Shown in pieces: positions 23,452 to 32,218 of a DNA stretch of 64,000 nt. Position 1 is the stretch's first letter. The number at the start of each line of letters is the position of its first letter. The stretch comes from Actinomadura flavalba DSM 45200. Lineage in GTDB: Bacteria > Actinomycetota > Actinomycetes > Streptosporangiales > Streptosporangiaceae. The position numbers and the translations under genes were made by a program. The DNA lies in the NCBI RefSeq assembly GCF_000374305.1, contig NZ_KB894097.1:310001-374000 (forward strand), read 5' to 3'. Below the pieces are notes generated by a model. That model saw only the letters and a program-made list of their open reading frames with translations, did no database searches and was not told where the DNA came from.

Positions 23452-25962
23452 CTAGCTCAGGCGGCGCGGGCCCAACTCCGGGCGGGGGCCCCGGGGACGT
23501 TCCAAATGGAGGGCGACGCTCTCCACCGAGGTGCCGTCCGGGGTCGCGTACACCGGGCTCAGTTCCAGCCGGGCGACCTCGGGCAGGTCGTCGGCGAGGC
23601 GGGAGACGCGCAGCAGCAGCGATTCCAGCGCGGCGAGGTCGACCGGCTCGGTGCCCCGGTGGCCGAGCAGCAGCGGCGCCGTCCGGACCGCCCGGATGAG
23701 GTCGGACGCCTCCACGTCGGTGAGCGGCGCGAGCCGGTAGGCGCGGTCGTCCAGCAGCGCCGCCGTCTCGCCCGCGAGGCCGAAGGAGATCACCGCGCCG
23801 AAGGAGGGGTCCTCGCGGGTGGTGACGCGGGTCGGCACGCCCCGTCCCCCGCCGGTGACCGTGCGCGGGTCGGCGGCGAGCACGACGTCCCCGTCGTCCT
23901 GGGAGCCCGCGCGTCCGCCGGGGGTGACGGTGACGCCGTAGCAGGCGAGGAGCTCGGCCGCCTGCCCGGCCGTCGCGGAGACGGCGTCGCCCTTGGCGAG
24001 CCAGTCCTCGACGAGGGCGCGGGCGCGGCGCCGGTCGGCGTCGACGATCTCCGGCAGCCGCCCCGGCGGGCGGCGGCGCCACCGCGCGTAGCGCACCACG
24101 TACGCCAGCGCGCGCACCGCGTCCTCCGGGGCCGGATAGGAGGGGACCGACCCGGCGACGGCGGCGCCGTCCGGGCCGGTGACGCGCAGGTCGGCGGGCA
24201 TGCCCTTGGCGCCGAGGTAGGTCGCGACGATCGGCTTGTCGCTCCCGGCGGCCAGCCGCAGGATCTTCTCCGGCACCGACAGGTCGTAGCCGCCGATGGT
24301 CGGCGGGGTGAACAGCGCGACGACGGCGTCCACGGCCGGGTCGGCGAGCGCGGCGGCGAGCGCCCGTTCGTAGTCGGCGGCGACCGCGCGCGGCCCGAGG
24401 TTCACCGGGACGCCGACCTGGAGGCCCTGCGCGACGGCCGCGTCGTGCGCGAGCAACCCGAGCGAGTCGGAGTTGTCGATGATCGCGACGCGGTCGCCCG
24501 CCGGGAGCGGCTGGTAGGCGAGCAACTGCGCGACGTCGAACAGTTCGGACAGGTCCTCCACGCGGATGACCCCGGCCTGCGCGAACAGCGCGCTGACGGC
24601 GTGGTCGGGCAGGCTGAGGGCCGCGGCGGCGTGGCCGAGCGGGATGCCCTGCGTGCTGCGCCCGCTCTTGACCGCGACGATGGGCTTGCGGCGCCCGAGG
24701 CGGCGGGCCAGCCGGGTGAACTTGCGCGGGTTGCCCAGCGACTCCAGGTAGAGCAGGACGGCGTTGGTCGCCGGGTCCTCCTCCCAGTACTGCATGAGGT
24801 CGTTGCCGGAGACGTCCGCGCGGTTGCCCGCCGAGACGAACGAGGAGAGCCCGAGCCCGCGTTCGGCGGTGCGCTGGAGGATCGCGATGCCGAGCGCGCC
24901 CGACTGGGAGAAGAACCCGATCGGGCCCCGGCCCGGCATCGTCGGCGCGAGTGTGGCGTTCAGCCGCACCTCGGGGTCGGTGTTGGCGATGCCGAGGCAG
25001 TTCGGCCCGACGACGCGCATCCCGTAGGCGCGCGCCAGCCGCACGAGCCGGTCCTGCCGGGCGCGGCCATCCTCCCCCATCTCGCCGAACCCCGACGACA
25101 CCACGATCAGGCCGTGCACGCCCTTGCTCGCACACTGCTCCACGACCTCGTGGACGGTCTCGGCGCGCACGGCGACGACGGCCAGATCGACGTCGTCGGG
25201 AATGTCCAGCACGGAGGGATAGGCCCGCACTCCGGCGACGGCCGTCGCGGTCGGATGCACCGGATAGACGGGCCCGGTGAAGTCCCCGGCGAGCAGGTTG
25301 CGCAGGACGGTCTGCCCGACGGTGTGCTCGGCCCGGCTCGCGCCGATCACCGCGACCGACGCGGGGAACAGCAGCCGCTGGATCGACCGCGACTCGGCGC
25401 GGTGCTCGCGCGCCGCCATGACCTCCACGGACGTCTCGGTGGGCTCCAGGTCGAGCACCAGCTCGATCACGCCGTCCTCGAACCGCTGCTCGGCGCGGTA
25501 CCCCGCCTCGCGGAACACGCGCGTCATCCGCCGGTTGTCGGGCAGGACGCTCGCCACGAACCGGTCCACGCGCCGCTCGCGCGCCGCCGCCGCGATGTGC
25601 TCCAGCAGGACGGCGCCGAGCCCGCGGCCCTGGTGGGCGTCCTCCACCAGGAAGGCCACCTCGGCCGTGCCGGGGCGGCCGGACAGCCGGTCGTAGCGGA
25701 CCACCGCGACCATCCGCCCGCCGATCGTGGCGATGAACGCGACGCGGTTCTCGTAGTCGACGGTGGTGAGGTGGGCGATCTCACGTTCGCTCAGCCGGGG
25801 GCGGGGCGAGAAGAAGCGGTAGTAGATCGTCTCGGGCGACAGGCGCGCGTAGAACTCGCGCAGCAGCTCGGCGTCCTCGCTCCGGATGGGACGCAGGTGC
25901 GCCGTCCCGCCATCGGTCAGCAGGACGTCGGCTTCCCAGCGATCCGGATACCCCTCGGTCAC
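23452..25962 (-). CDS. Pat-type protein lysine acetyltransferase (GNAT fused to NDP-forming acyl-CoA synthetase-like domain)
   Basis: An 836-residue protein. The chosen start is GTG 25962 (VTEGYPDRWEADVLL); ATG 26100 would extend it into the divergent promoter. Residues about 15-180 form the GNAT domain with the acetyl-CoA loop VEDAHQGRGLGAVLLEHI. The rest is the ADP-forming acyl-CoA synthetase-like part: SVAVIGASRAEHTVGQTV, IVVSSGFGEMGEDG, RVVGPNCLGIAN and GFFSQSGALGIAIL. Actinobacterial PatA proteins have GNAT first, the reverse of Salmonella Pat. They acetylate acetyl-CoA synthetase and other targets in the cytoplasm. The ATP-grasp part of a working ligase seems shortened. Confidence 0.88.
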   Translation of the reverse strand: MTEGYPDRWEADVLLTDGGTAHLRPIRSEDAELLREFYARLSPETIYYRFFSPRPRLSEREIAHLTTVDYENRVAFIATIGGRMVAVVRYDRLSGRPGTAEVAFLVEDAHQGRGLGAVLLEHIAAAARERRVDRFVASVLPDNRRMTRVFREAGYRAEQRFEDGVIELVLDLEPTETSVEVMAAREHRAESRSIQRLLFPASVAVIGASRAEHTVGQTVLRNLLAGDFTGPVYPVHPTATAVAGVRAYPSVLDIPDDVDLAVVAVRAETVHEVVEQCASKGVHGLIVVSSGFGEMGEDGRARQDRLVRLARAYGMRVVGPNCLGIANTDPEVRLNATLAPTMPGRGPIGFFSQSGALGIAILQRTAERGLGLSSFVSAGNRADVSGNDLMQYWEEDPATNAVLLYLESLGNPRKFTRLARRLGRRKPIVAVKSGRSTQGIPLGHAAAALSLPDHAVSALFAQAGVIRVEDLSELFDVAQLLAYQPLPAGDRVAIIDNSDSLGLLAHDAAVAQGLQVGVPVNLGPRAVAADYERALAAALADPAVDAVVALFTPPTIGGYDLSVPEKILRLAAGSDKPIVATYLGAKGMPADLRVTGPDGAAVAGSVPSYPAPEDAVRALAYVVRYARWRRRPPGRLPEIVDADRRRARALVEDWLAKGDAVSATAGQAAELLACYGVTVTPGGRAGSQDDGDVVLAADPRTVTGGGRGVPTRVTTREDPSFGAVISFGLAGETAALLDDRAYRLAPLTDVEASDLIRAVRTAPLLLGHRGTEPVDLAALESLLLRVSRLADDLPEVARLELSPVYATPDGTSVESVALHLERPRGPRPELGPRRLS

Positions 25963-26129
25963 GTACCCGAGGGTAAGGCACGCGGCCCCACCTGCCGCAC
26001 CCGGGAAAAACGCCGTGTTCTCGAAGTTCGCTGCGCGTTCGAGACCTATGAGCGGGTCAAGAGCTGTTACGGTCGAGCACACGCTCAGTACGCCGCTCAC
26101 GCGGGCCGTTGATCGAGGTGATGACTCCC

Positions 26130-27056
26130 ATGACGCGCGTGGTCGTGGTTGGCGACTTGATGACTGACACCGTGGCCCGTGCCGCGTTCCCTCTCGCCAA
26201 GGGCAGTGACACGCCCGCGGCGGTGACGTCCCACGGGGGCGGCTCGGGAGCCAACGTGGCCTCCTGGCTCGCGCTCGAAGGCGTCGACGTGGCGTTCGTC
26301 GGCCGCCGCGGCTCCGACATCGCGGGCCGCAACCGCGACATGGAGCTGATGGGCTACGGCGTGGACGCCCGGCTCGTGCTGGACGGCGAGCGCCCCACCG
26401 GAACCTGCGTCGTCCTCGTCACCCACAAGGGCGACCGCACGATGCTCTCCGACCCGGGCGCCAACGCGACGCTGCTCGTGGAGGACATCGAGCGCTGCCG
26501 CGACCTGTTCAACCAGGCGACCCACCTGCACATGTCCGGGTACTCGCTGGTCAACGAAGGTTCCCGGGTGGCGGCCACGCACGCGCTCGACCTGGCGCGC
26601 AAGGCGCAGATGTCGTTCTCGGTGGACGGCGGCTCGTCCTCGCCGCTCAAGCGCGTCGGCGCCGAACCGTTCCTGGAGTGGACGCAGGGCGCCCGGCTGC
26701 TGATCATCAACGCGGCCGAGGCCGAGGTGCTGACCGGCCGCGACTCGCCCGACCAGGCGGCCAAGGTGCTGACCGCCTGGTACCCGCAGGTCGTGATCAA
26801 GAGCGGCGCCGACGGCGCGCTCTGGTACACCAACGGCCGCCGCGAGCCGGTGACGGTCCCCGCCGAGCCCATCGACAAGATCGTCGACGGCACCGGCGCG
26901 GGCGACGCCTTCATCGCCGGTTTCCTGCCGCCGTGGCTCGACGGCAAGCCCCCGGCGGACGCGCTGACCGCGGGCTGCCGCCTCGCCGTCCAGGCCATGC
27001 AGCACCTCGGCGCCCGCCCGTCCCTCGACGTGATGGACAACCCCATCAAGAACTGA
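26130..27056 (+). CDS. PfkB family carbohydrate/nucleoside kinase
   Basis: A 308-residue sugar or nucleoside kinase. I chose ATG 26130 (MTRVVVVGDLMTDT) because GAGG at 26115-26118 is well spaced for it; TTG 26109, GTG 26118 and ATG 26121 are in-frame alternatives. PfkB signatures are present: HGGGSGANVASWLALEG near the N-terminus and DGTGAGDAFIAGFLP, whose Asp is the catalytic base. The substrate is not evident; adenosine, ribose or fructose are possibilities. It is divergent from the Pat gene and convergent with recQ, with seven bases between stops. Confidence 0.88.
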   Translation: MTRVVVVGDLMTDTVARAAFPLAKGSDTPAAVTSHGGGSGANVASWLALEGVDVAFVGRRGSDIAGRNRDMELMGYGVDARLVLDGERPTGTCVVLVTHKGDRTMLSDPGANATLLVEDIERCRDLFNQATHLHMSGYSLVNEGSRVAATHALDLARKAQMSFSVDGGSSSPLKRVGAEPFLEWTQGARLLIINAAEAEVLTGRDSPDQAAKVLTAWYPQVVIKSGADGALWYTNGRREPVTVPAEPIDKIVDGTGAGDAFIAGFLPPWLDGKPPADALTAGCRLAVQAMQHLGARPSLDVMDNPIKN

Positions 27057-27063
27057 CCGGCGC

Positions 27064-29169
27064 CTAGTTGACGACGGCCAGCACCAGCGGGAGGACGGCG
27101 GGGGCGCCCGCCTCGCGGAGTGTCCTGGTGGCCACGGTCATGGTCCAGCCGGTGTCGATGTGGTCGTCCACGAGCAGGACGGGGCCGGGGCTCGCGGCCA
27201 CGGCCGCCGTCGTCTCCGGCGGCAGCGACAGCGACGACCAGACCGAGCGGAGCCGCTGCGCGCTGTTGTGACGGCGCGGGACCGGGTCGCCTAGGGGGAC
27301 GAACTCGCCGAGGAACGGCAGCCGGCCGATCTCGCTCAGCCGGCGGGCCAGGCCGCCGACCAGGCGGGGCCGTGAACGGGAACCCATCGAGACGACGCCC
27401 GCGGGGCGCTCGGCCCACTCCCAGGCCGCGAGCACCTGGATAACCGCGTCGAGCATGTCCGGCGGGACGTCGGTGTCGGGGACGCCGGGAGCGAGCAGTT
27501 CGCGCAGCCGGTTGCCCCAGCCGATGTCGGTGAGGCGGCCCAGCGCGCGGCCCGGCTCGGCCTGCACGCCCGCCGCGATCCGGCCGCCGACGCCGAGGTC
27601 GTCCTTGACGCCCGTGGGCCACATGCGGCGGGGCGCCACGTCGACGCCGGGGCGGCGCAGCCGGTCGCGGGCCTGGACGGCGCCCGCCTCGCTGACCGTC
27701 GCCGGGCGGTGCACGCCCGTGCAGTTGTCGCACCGGCCGCACGGGCGGGCGGCCGGGTCGTCCAGGCGGCGGCGCAGGTACTCCTCGCGGCAGCCGTCCG
27801 TCGCGATGTACTCCAGCATGGCCCGCTGTTCGCGTTCGCGTTCGGCGGTGACGCGGGCGTAGCGCTCGCGGTCGTAGGACCAGGGCTCGCCCGTGGCCGT
27901 CCAGCCGCCCTTGACGCGCCGGACGGCGCCGTCGACGTCGAGGACCTTCAGCATCATCTCCAGCCGCGACCGGCCGAGATCGACGAGCGGTTCCAGCGCG
28001 CCCGTGGACAGCGGCCGGTCGGCGGCGGAGAGCACGTCGAGCGTGGTGCGCACCAGCGGCTCGGGCGGGAACGCGAGGCTCGCGAAGTACGCCCAGATCT
28101 GCCGGTCCTCGGTGCCGGGCAGCAGGATGACCTCGGCGCGGTCGACGCCGCGTCCCGCGCGGCCGATCTGCTGGTAGTACGCCACCGGCGACTGCGGCGC
28201 CCCCACGTGCGCGATGAAGCCGAGGTCGGGTTTGTCGAAGCCCATGCCGAGCGCGCTGGTGGCGACGAGGGCCTTGAGCCGGTTGCCCTGGAGGTCGCGT
28301 TCGGCCTGGAGGCGTTCGGCGGGCTCGGTCTGCCCGGAGTAGGCCGCGACCTCGAAGCCGCGGTCGCGCAGATAGCCGGTGATCTCGTGCGCCGCCGCGA
28401 CGGTGAGCGTGTAGATGATGCCCGATCCGGGCAGCTTGTCGAGGTTCTCGCCCAGCCAGGCGACGCGCTGCTCGGCCAGCGGCAGCCGCACCACCGACAA
28501 ATGCAGCGAGTCGCGTTCGAGCGCGCCGCGCAGGACGAGCGTGTTCTCCTCGGCGAGCTGCTCGGCGACGTCGGCGGTGACGCGGGCGTTGGCCGTCGCG
28601 GTGGTGGCCAGGACGGGGATGCCCGGCGGCAGGTCGGACAGCAGGGTGCGCAACCGGCGGTAGTCGGGGCGGAAGTCGTGCCCCCAGTCGGAGATGCAGT
28701 GCGCCTCGTCCACGACGACCAGGCCCGCCCCGGCGGCGAGCTTGGGCAGCACCAGGTCGCGGAAGTCGGGGTTGTTGAGCCGCTCGGGGCTGACGAGCAG
28801 CACGTCGACGGCTCCGGCCTCGACCTCGGCGAAGACCGTCTCCCAGTCGTCGGTGTTGGCGGAGTTGATCGTGCGGGCCTGGATGCCCGCGCGCTCGGCG
28901 GCCTCGATCTGGTTGCGCATGAGCGCCAGCAGCGGCGAGACGATGACGGTGGGTCCGGCGCCGCGGTCGCGCAGCAGCCGGGTCGCGACGAAGTAGACGG
29001 CGGACTTGCCCCAGCCGGTGCGCTGCACGACGAGCGCGCGGCGGCGTTCGACGACGAGGGCGCGGATCGCGGTCCACTGGTCGTCGCGCAGGCGGGCGCC
29101 GGTGCCCGCGAGGGCCTCCAGGCAGCGTTCGGCCTCGGCGCGCAGGGCGGTCTCGTCGGGCGTCGTCAT
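27064..29169 (-). CDS. recQ: RecQ-family DNA helicase with C-terminal phosphoribosyltransferase-like domain
   Basis: A 701-residue helicase. Walker A is QRTGWGKSAVYF (Lys55), the DEAH box is at 154-157 followed by CISDWGHDFRPDY, the RecQ aromatic-rich loop. Motif VI is YYQQIGRAGRGVDRA. A zinc cluster follows (CREEY, then CGRCDNC at about 480). Residues after about 530 are not a standard RQC/HRDC ending. Near the C-terminus VLLVDDHIDTGWTMT (664-678) is the PRPP-binding loop of phosphoribosyltransferases of the ComF/Apt type. The fusion recurs in actinobacteria; the role of the PRTase-like part is unknown. ATP-dependent 3'-5' unwinding in repair is inferred. Confidence 0.88.
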   Translation of the reverse strand: MTTPDETALRAEAERCLEALAGTGARLRDDQWTAIRALVVERRRALVVQRTGWGKSAVYFVATRLLRDRGAGPTVIVSPLLALMRNQIEAAERAGIQARTINSANTDDWETVFAEVEAGAVDVLLVSPERLNNPDFRDLVLPKLAAGAGLVVVDEAHCISDWGHDFRPDYRRLRTLLSDLPPGIPVLATTATANARVTADVAEQLAEENTLVLRGALERDSLHLSVVRLPLAEQRVAWLGENLDKLPGSGIIYTLTVAAAHEITGYLRDRGFEVAAYSGQTEPAERLQAERDLQGNRLKALVATSALGMGFDKPDLGFIAHVGAPQSPVAYYQQIGRAGRGVDRAEVILLPGTEDRQIWAYFASLAFPPEPLVRTTLDVLSAADRPLSTGALEPLVDLGRSRLEMMLKVLDVDGAVRRVKGGWTATGEPWSYDRERYARVTAEREREQRAMLEYIATDGCREEYLRRRLDDPAARPCGRCDNCTGVHRPATVSEAGAVQARDRLRRPGVDVAPRRMWPTGVKDDLGVGGRIAAGVQAEPGRALGRLTDIGWGNRLRELLAPGVPDTDVPPDMLDAVIQVLAAWEWAERPAGVVSMGSRSRPRLVGGLARRLSEIGRLPFLGEFVPLGDPVPRRHNSAQRLRSVWSSLSLPPETTAAVAASPGPVLLVDDHIDTGWTMTVATRTLREAGAPAVLPLVLAVVN

Positions 29170-29314
29170 GGCTCCTTGCTACCAGTCCCCCGGACCGCCT
29201 CGCACCACGAACGTCCGGCTGTGGAAAAGGTCGCCCCTTTAACGGGAAAAGGACGGGTCCTGGGCGGGTAGCCTGCCCTGCGGAACGATCATCGAACGAA
29301 GGACACGTCGGCGT

Positions 29315-30688
29315 ATGGGGCGGGCGAGCGAGCGCTTGCGGCGTAGCTGGCACGTACTGATGGACGGCAGCGCGCCCGAGCCTCCCGAGGACGAACCCGG
29401 CGAGAGCGTCGATCCCCGCGCGATCGACCTCGTCCTGCGCGTCGGCGACCTGCTGCTGGCGTCCGGGGAGTCCACCGAACGGGTCAACGAGGCGATGCTG
29501 AGCCTCGCCGTCGCCTACGAGATCCCGCGCTGCGAGGTCCAGGTGACGTTCACGAGCCTGCTCGTGTCCGCGCACCCGGGCAACGGGGCGCACCCCGTCA
29601 CCGGGTCGCGCGCGATCCGCCGCCGCACCCCGGCGTACTGGCGGCTGACGGCCCTGCACGCGCTGGTGCAGGAGGCGTCGATCGGCATGCTCGGCCTGGA
29701 CGACGCGCACGCCGAGCTGGCCAAGATCAAGCGCGGGCGCGCGCCGTATCCGCCGTGGCTGATGGTGCTGAGCTTCGGGCTCATCGCCGCGTCGGCGGGC
29801 GTCCTCGGCGGCGGCGGGCTCATCGTCGCCGGGACGGCGTTCGTCGCGACGGTCTTCGGCGACCGCTGCGCCGCCGCGCTCGCCCGGCGCGGCATCGCGG
29901 AGTTCTTCCAGCTCGCCGTCGCGGCCGGGTTCGGCGCGACCGCCGCCGTGATCGTGGTGGCGCTCGGCAGTCCCGGGCGGGCCTCGACGATCGTCACCGG
30001 GTCCATCCTCGCGTTGCTGCCCGGTCGTCCGCTCGTCGCCAGCATCCAGGACGGCATCACCGGCGACCTCGTCAGCGCGGGGGCGCGGCTGCTGGAGGTC
30101 TTCTTCATCATCACCGCGATCGTGGCGGGGGTCGGCGCGGTCGTCTACGGGGCCGTCTACCTGGGCGTGAACGTCGAGCTGGGCGACCTGCCGTCCGCCC
30201 CGGCGCTGCTCCAGCCGCTGCGCATCCTGGCGGCGGCCGGGGTCGCGGTGGCGTTCGCGCTGTCGCTGGCGGTGCCGCGCGCCGTGCTGCTCCCGGCGGC
30301 GATCGGCGGCGCGGTGATCTGGATGATCTACGTGTCGCTCCTCAACCTGCGCGTCGCGCCGGTGCTGGCGGCGGCGCTGTCGGCGATCGTGATCGGCGTC
30401 ATCGGGCACCTGTACGCGCGGCGCAGGCAGGCGCCGACGCTGCCGTTCATCGTGCCCGCGATCTCCCCGCTGCTGCCGGGGATGCTGCTGTACCGGGGCA
30501 TGGTCGAGCTGAACACCGGCGAGGCCGCGACGGGCGCGCTCAGCCTGGTGGGGGCGCTGTCGGTGGCGCTGGCGCTCGGCGCGGGCGTCAACCTGGGCGG
30601 CGAGCTGGTGCGGGCGTTCCAGAGCGTGGGGCTGAGCGCGTCCGGGCGCGGGGCGCGCCCGGCGGCGCGGCGGACGCGGGGCTTCTGA
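29315..30688 (+). CDS. threonine/serine exporter, ThrE family
   Basis: A 457-residue inner membrane protein, ATG 29315, with GAAGGA upstream. The N-terminal soluble DUF1212 domain has RVGDLLLASGESTERVNEAM and CEVQVTFTSLLVSAHPG. About ten transmembrane helices follow from residue 145 in two blocks (PWLMVLSFGLIAASAGVLGGGG onwards, and PLRILAAAGVAVAFALSLA onwards), the ThrE arrangement first shown for Corynebacterium glutamicum. PAISPLLPGMLLYRGM is typical of the second block. The likely role is efflux of Thr/Ser. It is preceded by a possible -10 (TAGCCT at 29269). Confidence 0.9.
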   Translation: MGRASERLRRSWHVLMDGSAPEPPEDEPGESVDPRAIDLVLRVGDLLLASGESTERVNEAMLSLAVAYEIPRCEVQVTFTSLLVSAHPGNGAHPVTGSRAIRRRTPAYWRLTALHALVQEASIGMLGLDDAHAELAKIKRGRAPYPPWLMVLSFGLIAASAGVLGGGGLIVAGTAFVATVFGDRCAAALARRGIAEFFQLAVAAGFGATAAVIVVALGSPGRASTIVTGSILALLPGRPLVASIQDGITGDLVSAGARLLEVFFIITAIVAGVGAVVYGAVYLGVNVELGDLPSAPALLQPLRILAAAGVAVAFALSLAVPRAVLLPAAIGGAVIWMIYVSLLNLRVAPVLAAALSAIVIGVIGHLYARRRQAPTLPFIVPAISPLLPGMLLYRGMVELNTGEAATGALSLVGALSVALALGAGVNLGGELVRAFQSVGLSASGRGARPAARRTRGF

Positions 30689-30718
30689 CACCGCCCCGGA
30701 AATGTCGGAGGCGCGGGC

Positions 30719-30724
30719 TACGTT
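30719..30724 (+). promoter_or_regulatory. candidate -10 box for a leaderless transcript
   Basis: TACGTT ends six bases before ATG 30731 and no ribosome site intervenes, as for the kinase at 1931. This suggests that the small gene and the DUF6745 gene are read from a leaderless mRNA. No -35 is convincing. Confidence 0.3.
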
Positions 30725-30730
30725 CGCCTC

Positions 30731-31057
30731 ATGTACCGACAGGGAGACATCCTCATCGTGCCGGTGGCCGACGACGCCGTCCCGGCGTCCGCGCTCGCGC
30801 TGCCCGAGGCGCCCCGCGACGGCCGGGGCCGCATCGTCCTCGCGCTCGGGGAGGTGACGGGGCACGCGCACGCCCTCTCGGGGCCCGGAGCGCTGCGCCG
30901 CGACCCCTCGCCGCTCGCGCCGGACTACCTGCACCTGCCCTCGGGCGGGCGGCTCGTGCACGAGGAGCACGCCGCGATCGCGCTGCCCAAGGGCTGGTTC
31001 CGGATCGTGCGGCAGCGCGAGTACACGCCGCGTTCCGTCCGGGTGGTGGCCGACTGA
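30731..31057 (+). CDS. small hypothetical protein paired with the DUF6745 gene
   Basis: A 108-residue soluble protein beginning MYRQGDILIVPVADD. It contains VLALGEVTGHAHAL and YLHLPSGGRLVHEEHAAIALPKGWFRIVRQREY, a beta-rich, His-containing stretch. I do not recognise a named family. The stop shares one base with the start of the next gene (TGATG), so the two are translated together; in other actinomycetes such a small partner commonly accompanies DUF6745 genes (recalled, not checked). Possible metal or sugar binding by the histidines is speculation. Confidence 0.75.
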   Translation: MYRQGDILIVPVADDAVPASALALPEAPRDGRGRIVLALGEVTGHAHALSGPGALRRDPSPLAPDYLHLPSGGRLVHEEHAAIALPKGWFRIVRQREYTPRSVRVVAD

Positions 31058-32127
31058 TGGACGCCATCGACCAGGCGGGTCTGCTGATGAGCTGGCAGGC
31101 GGCGGCCTACACCACCGGCCCGTCCGACCGTGCGCGCGCCGAGGCGGGCGTCCGGGCGGCCTACGCGGCGGCCGGGCTGGACGCCCCGGCGCACGTGATC
31201 TGGGTCGACTCCCCCGCCGCGGGCGCGGTCGCGGCGGCGACGCTCGCCGGTCACGGCGGGGCGCTGGCGGGGGCGGGGCTCGCGGTCCCGGCCCTTCCCG
31301 ACCCTGGGCCGTCCGTCCGCGACCGGGTGCGCACGCGCCCGTGGGAGCGGGTCCGCGCCGAGGCCGCCGCCGCGCTCGGGCCGCGCGGCTGGGCGACCGC
31401 CTGGTCCGACACCGGCGCGATCCTGTGGGAGCCGGTGAACGCGCTGGTCGCGCGCATCCGGCAGTCCGTGGGCGAACTCGCGGAGGAGTCGGTCACCGCG
31501 CCGCTGCGCGCGGCCACGCTCGACGCCGTCCTCGGCCAGCACGACGCCGCGTGGCTCGCCGTCTTCGACACGCTGGGGCGGCTCGATCCGCTCGCGGGTC
31601 TGGCCGAGGCCGCCCGCGCGACGGGCTGGTGGTGGCCCTACCGCGACCTGGTGATCATGGCCGAGCGTCCCGTCGAGCTGCACCGCGACGAGCCCGGCCG
31701 GCTGCACCGGGGCGACGGCCCGGCGATCTCCTGGCCGGACGGCTTCGGCCTGCACGCCTGGCGCGGCATGCCGATCCCCGCCGACTTCGTCGCGTCCCTC
31801 GCCGACGTCGACGTCGGGCGCATCGCGCGCGAGGAGAACGCCGAGCTGCGCCGCGTCATGCTGGAGATCTACGGCTTCGACCGCTACCTGAAGGAGTCGG
31901 GCGCCGAACCCCTGCACCGGGACGAGACCGGCGTGCTGTGGCGCATCGACCTGCCCGGTGACGAACCGGTCGTCATGGTCGAGGTCGTCAACTCCACCCC
32001 CGAACCCGACGGCACCTACCGCACGTACCACCTGCGCGTCCCCCCGGCGACCCGCACGGCCCGCGAGGGCGTCGCCTGGACGTTCGGCGTCACCGAATCC
32101 GACTACCAGCCCCAGCGCGAGACCTGA
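31057..32127 (+). CDS. DUF6745 family protein
   Basis: A 356-residue soluble protein. The conserved core is PVELHRDEPGRLHRGDG followed by SWPDGFGLHAWRGMPIPADFV, a block I associate with DUF6745. The N-terminal third is helical and Ala-rich with WWWPYRDLVIMAERP before the core, and the C-terminus is beta-rich. No enzymatic motif is known. It is translationally coupled to the 108-residue gene upstream. DUF6745 domains occur in actinobacteria in many copies, sometimes beside LRR or DUF proteins; the function is unknown. Confidence 0.75.
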   Translation: MDAIDQAGLLMSWQAAAYTTGPSDRARAEAGVRAAYAAAGLDAPAHVIWVDSPAAGAVAAATLAGHGGALAGAGLAVPALPDPGPSVRDRVRTRPWERVRAEAAAALGPRGWATAWSDTGAILWEPVNALVARIRQSVGELAEESVTAPLRAATLDAVLGQHDAAWLAVFDTLGRLDPLAGLAEAARATGWWWPYRDLVIMAERPVELHRDEPGRLHRGDGPAISWPDGFGLHAWRGMPIPADFVASLADVDVGRIAREENAELRRVMLEIYGFDRYLKESGAEPLHRDETGVLWRIDLPGDEPVVMVEVVNSTPEPDGTYRTYHLRVPPATRTAREGVAWTFGVTESDYQPQRET

Positions 32128-32218
32128 ACCGTCGGCACGCGGACGGCCTCCGGGGAACGGTGCCGGGGCCGCGAGGTGGGCGCGGGTTATCGGCGTCGAT
32201 CAAGGGTAGCCCGTCGAT

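Noticed and set aside
25963..26100. N-terminal extension of the Pat protein to ATG 26100
   Set aside because: The added 46 residues are unlike the family start and would occupy the promoter of the divergent PfkB gene.
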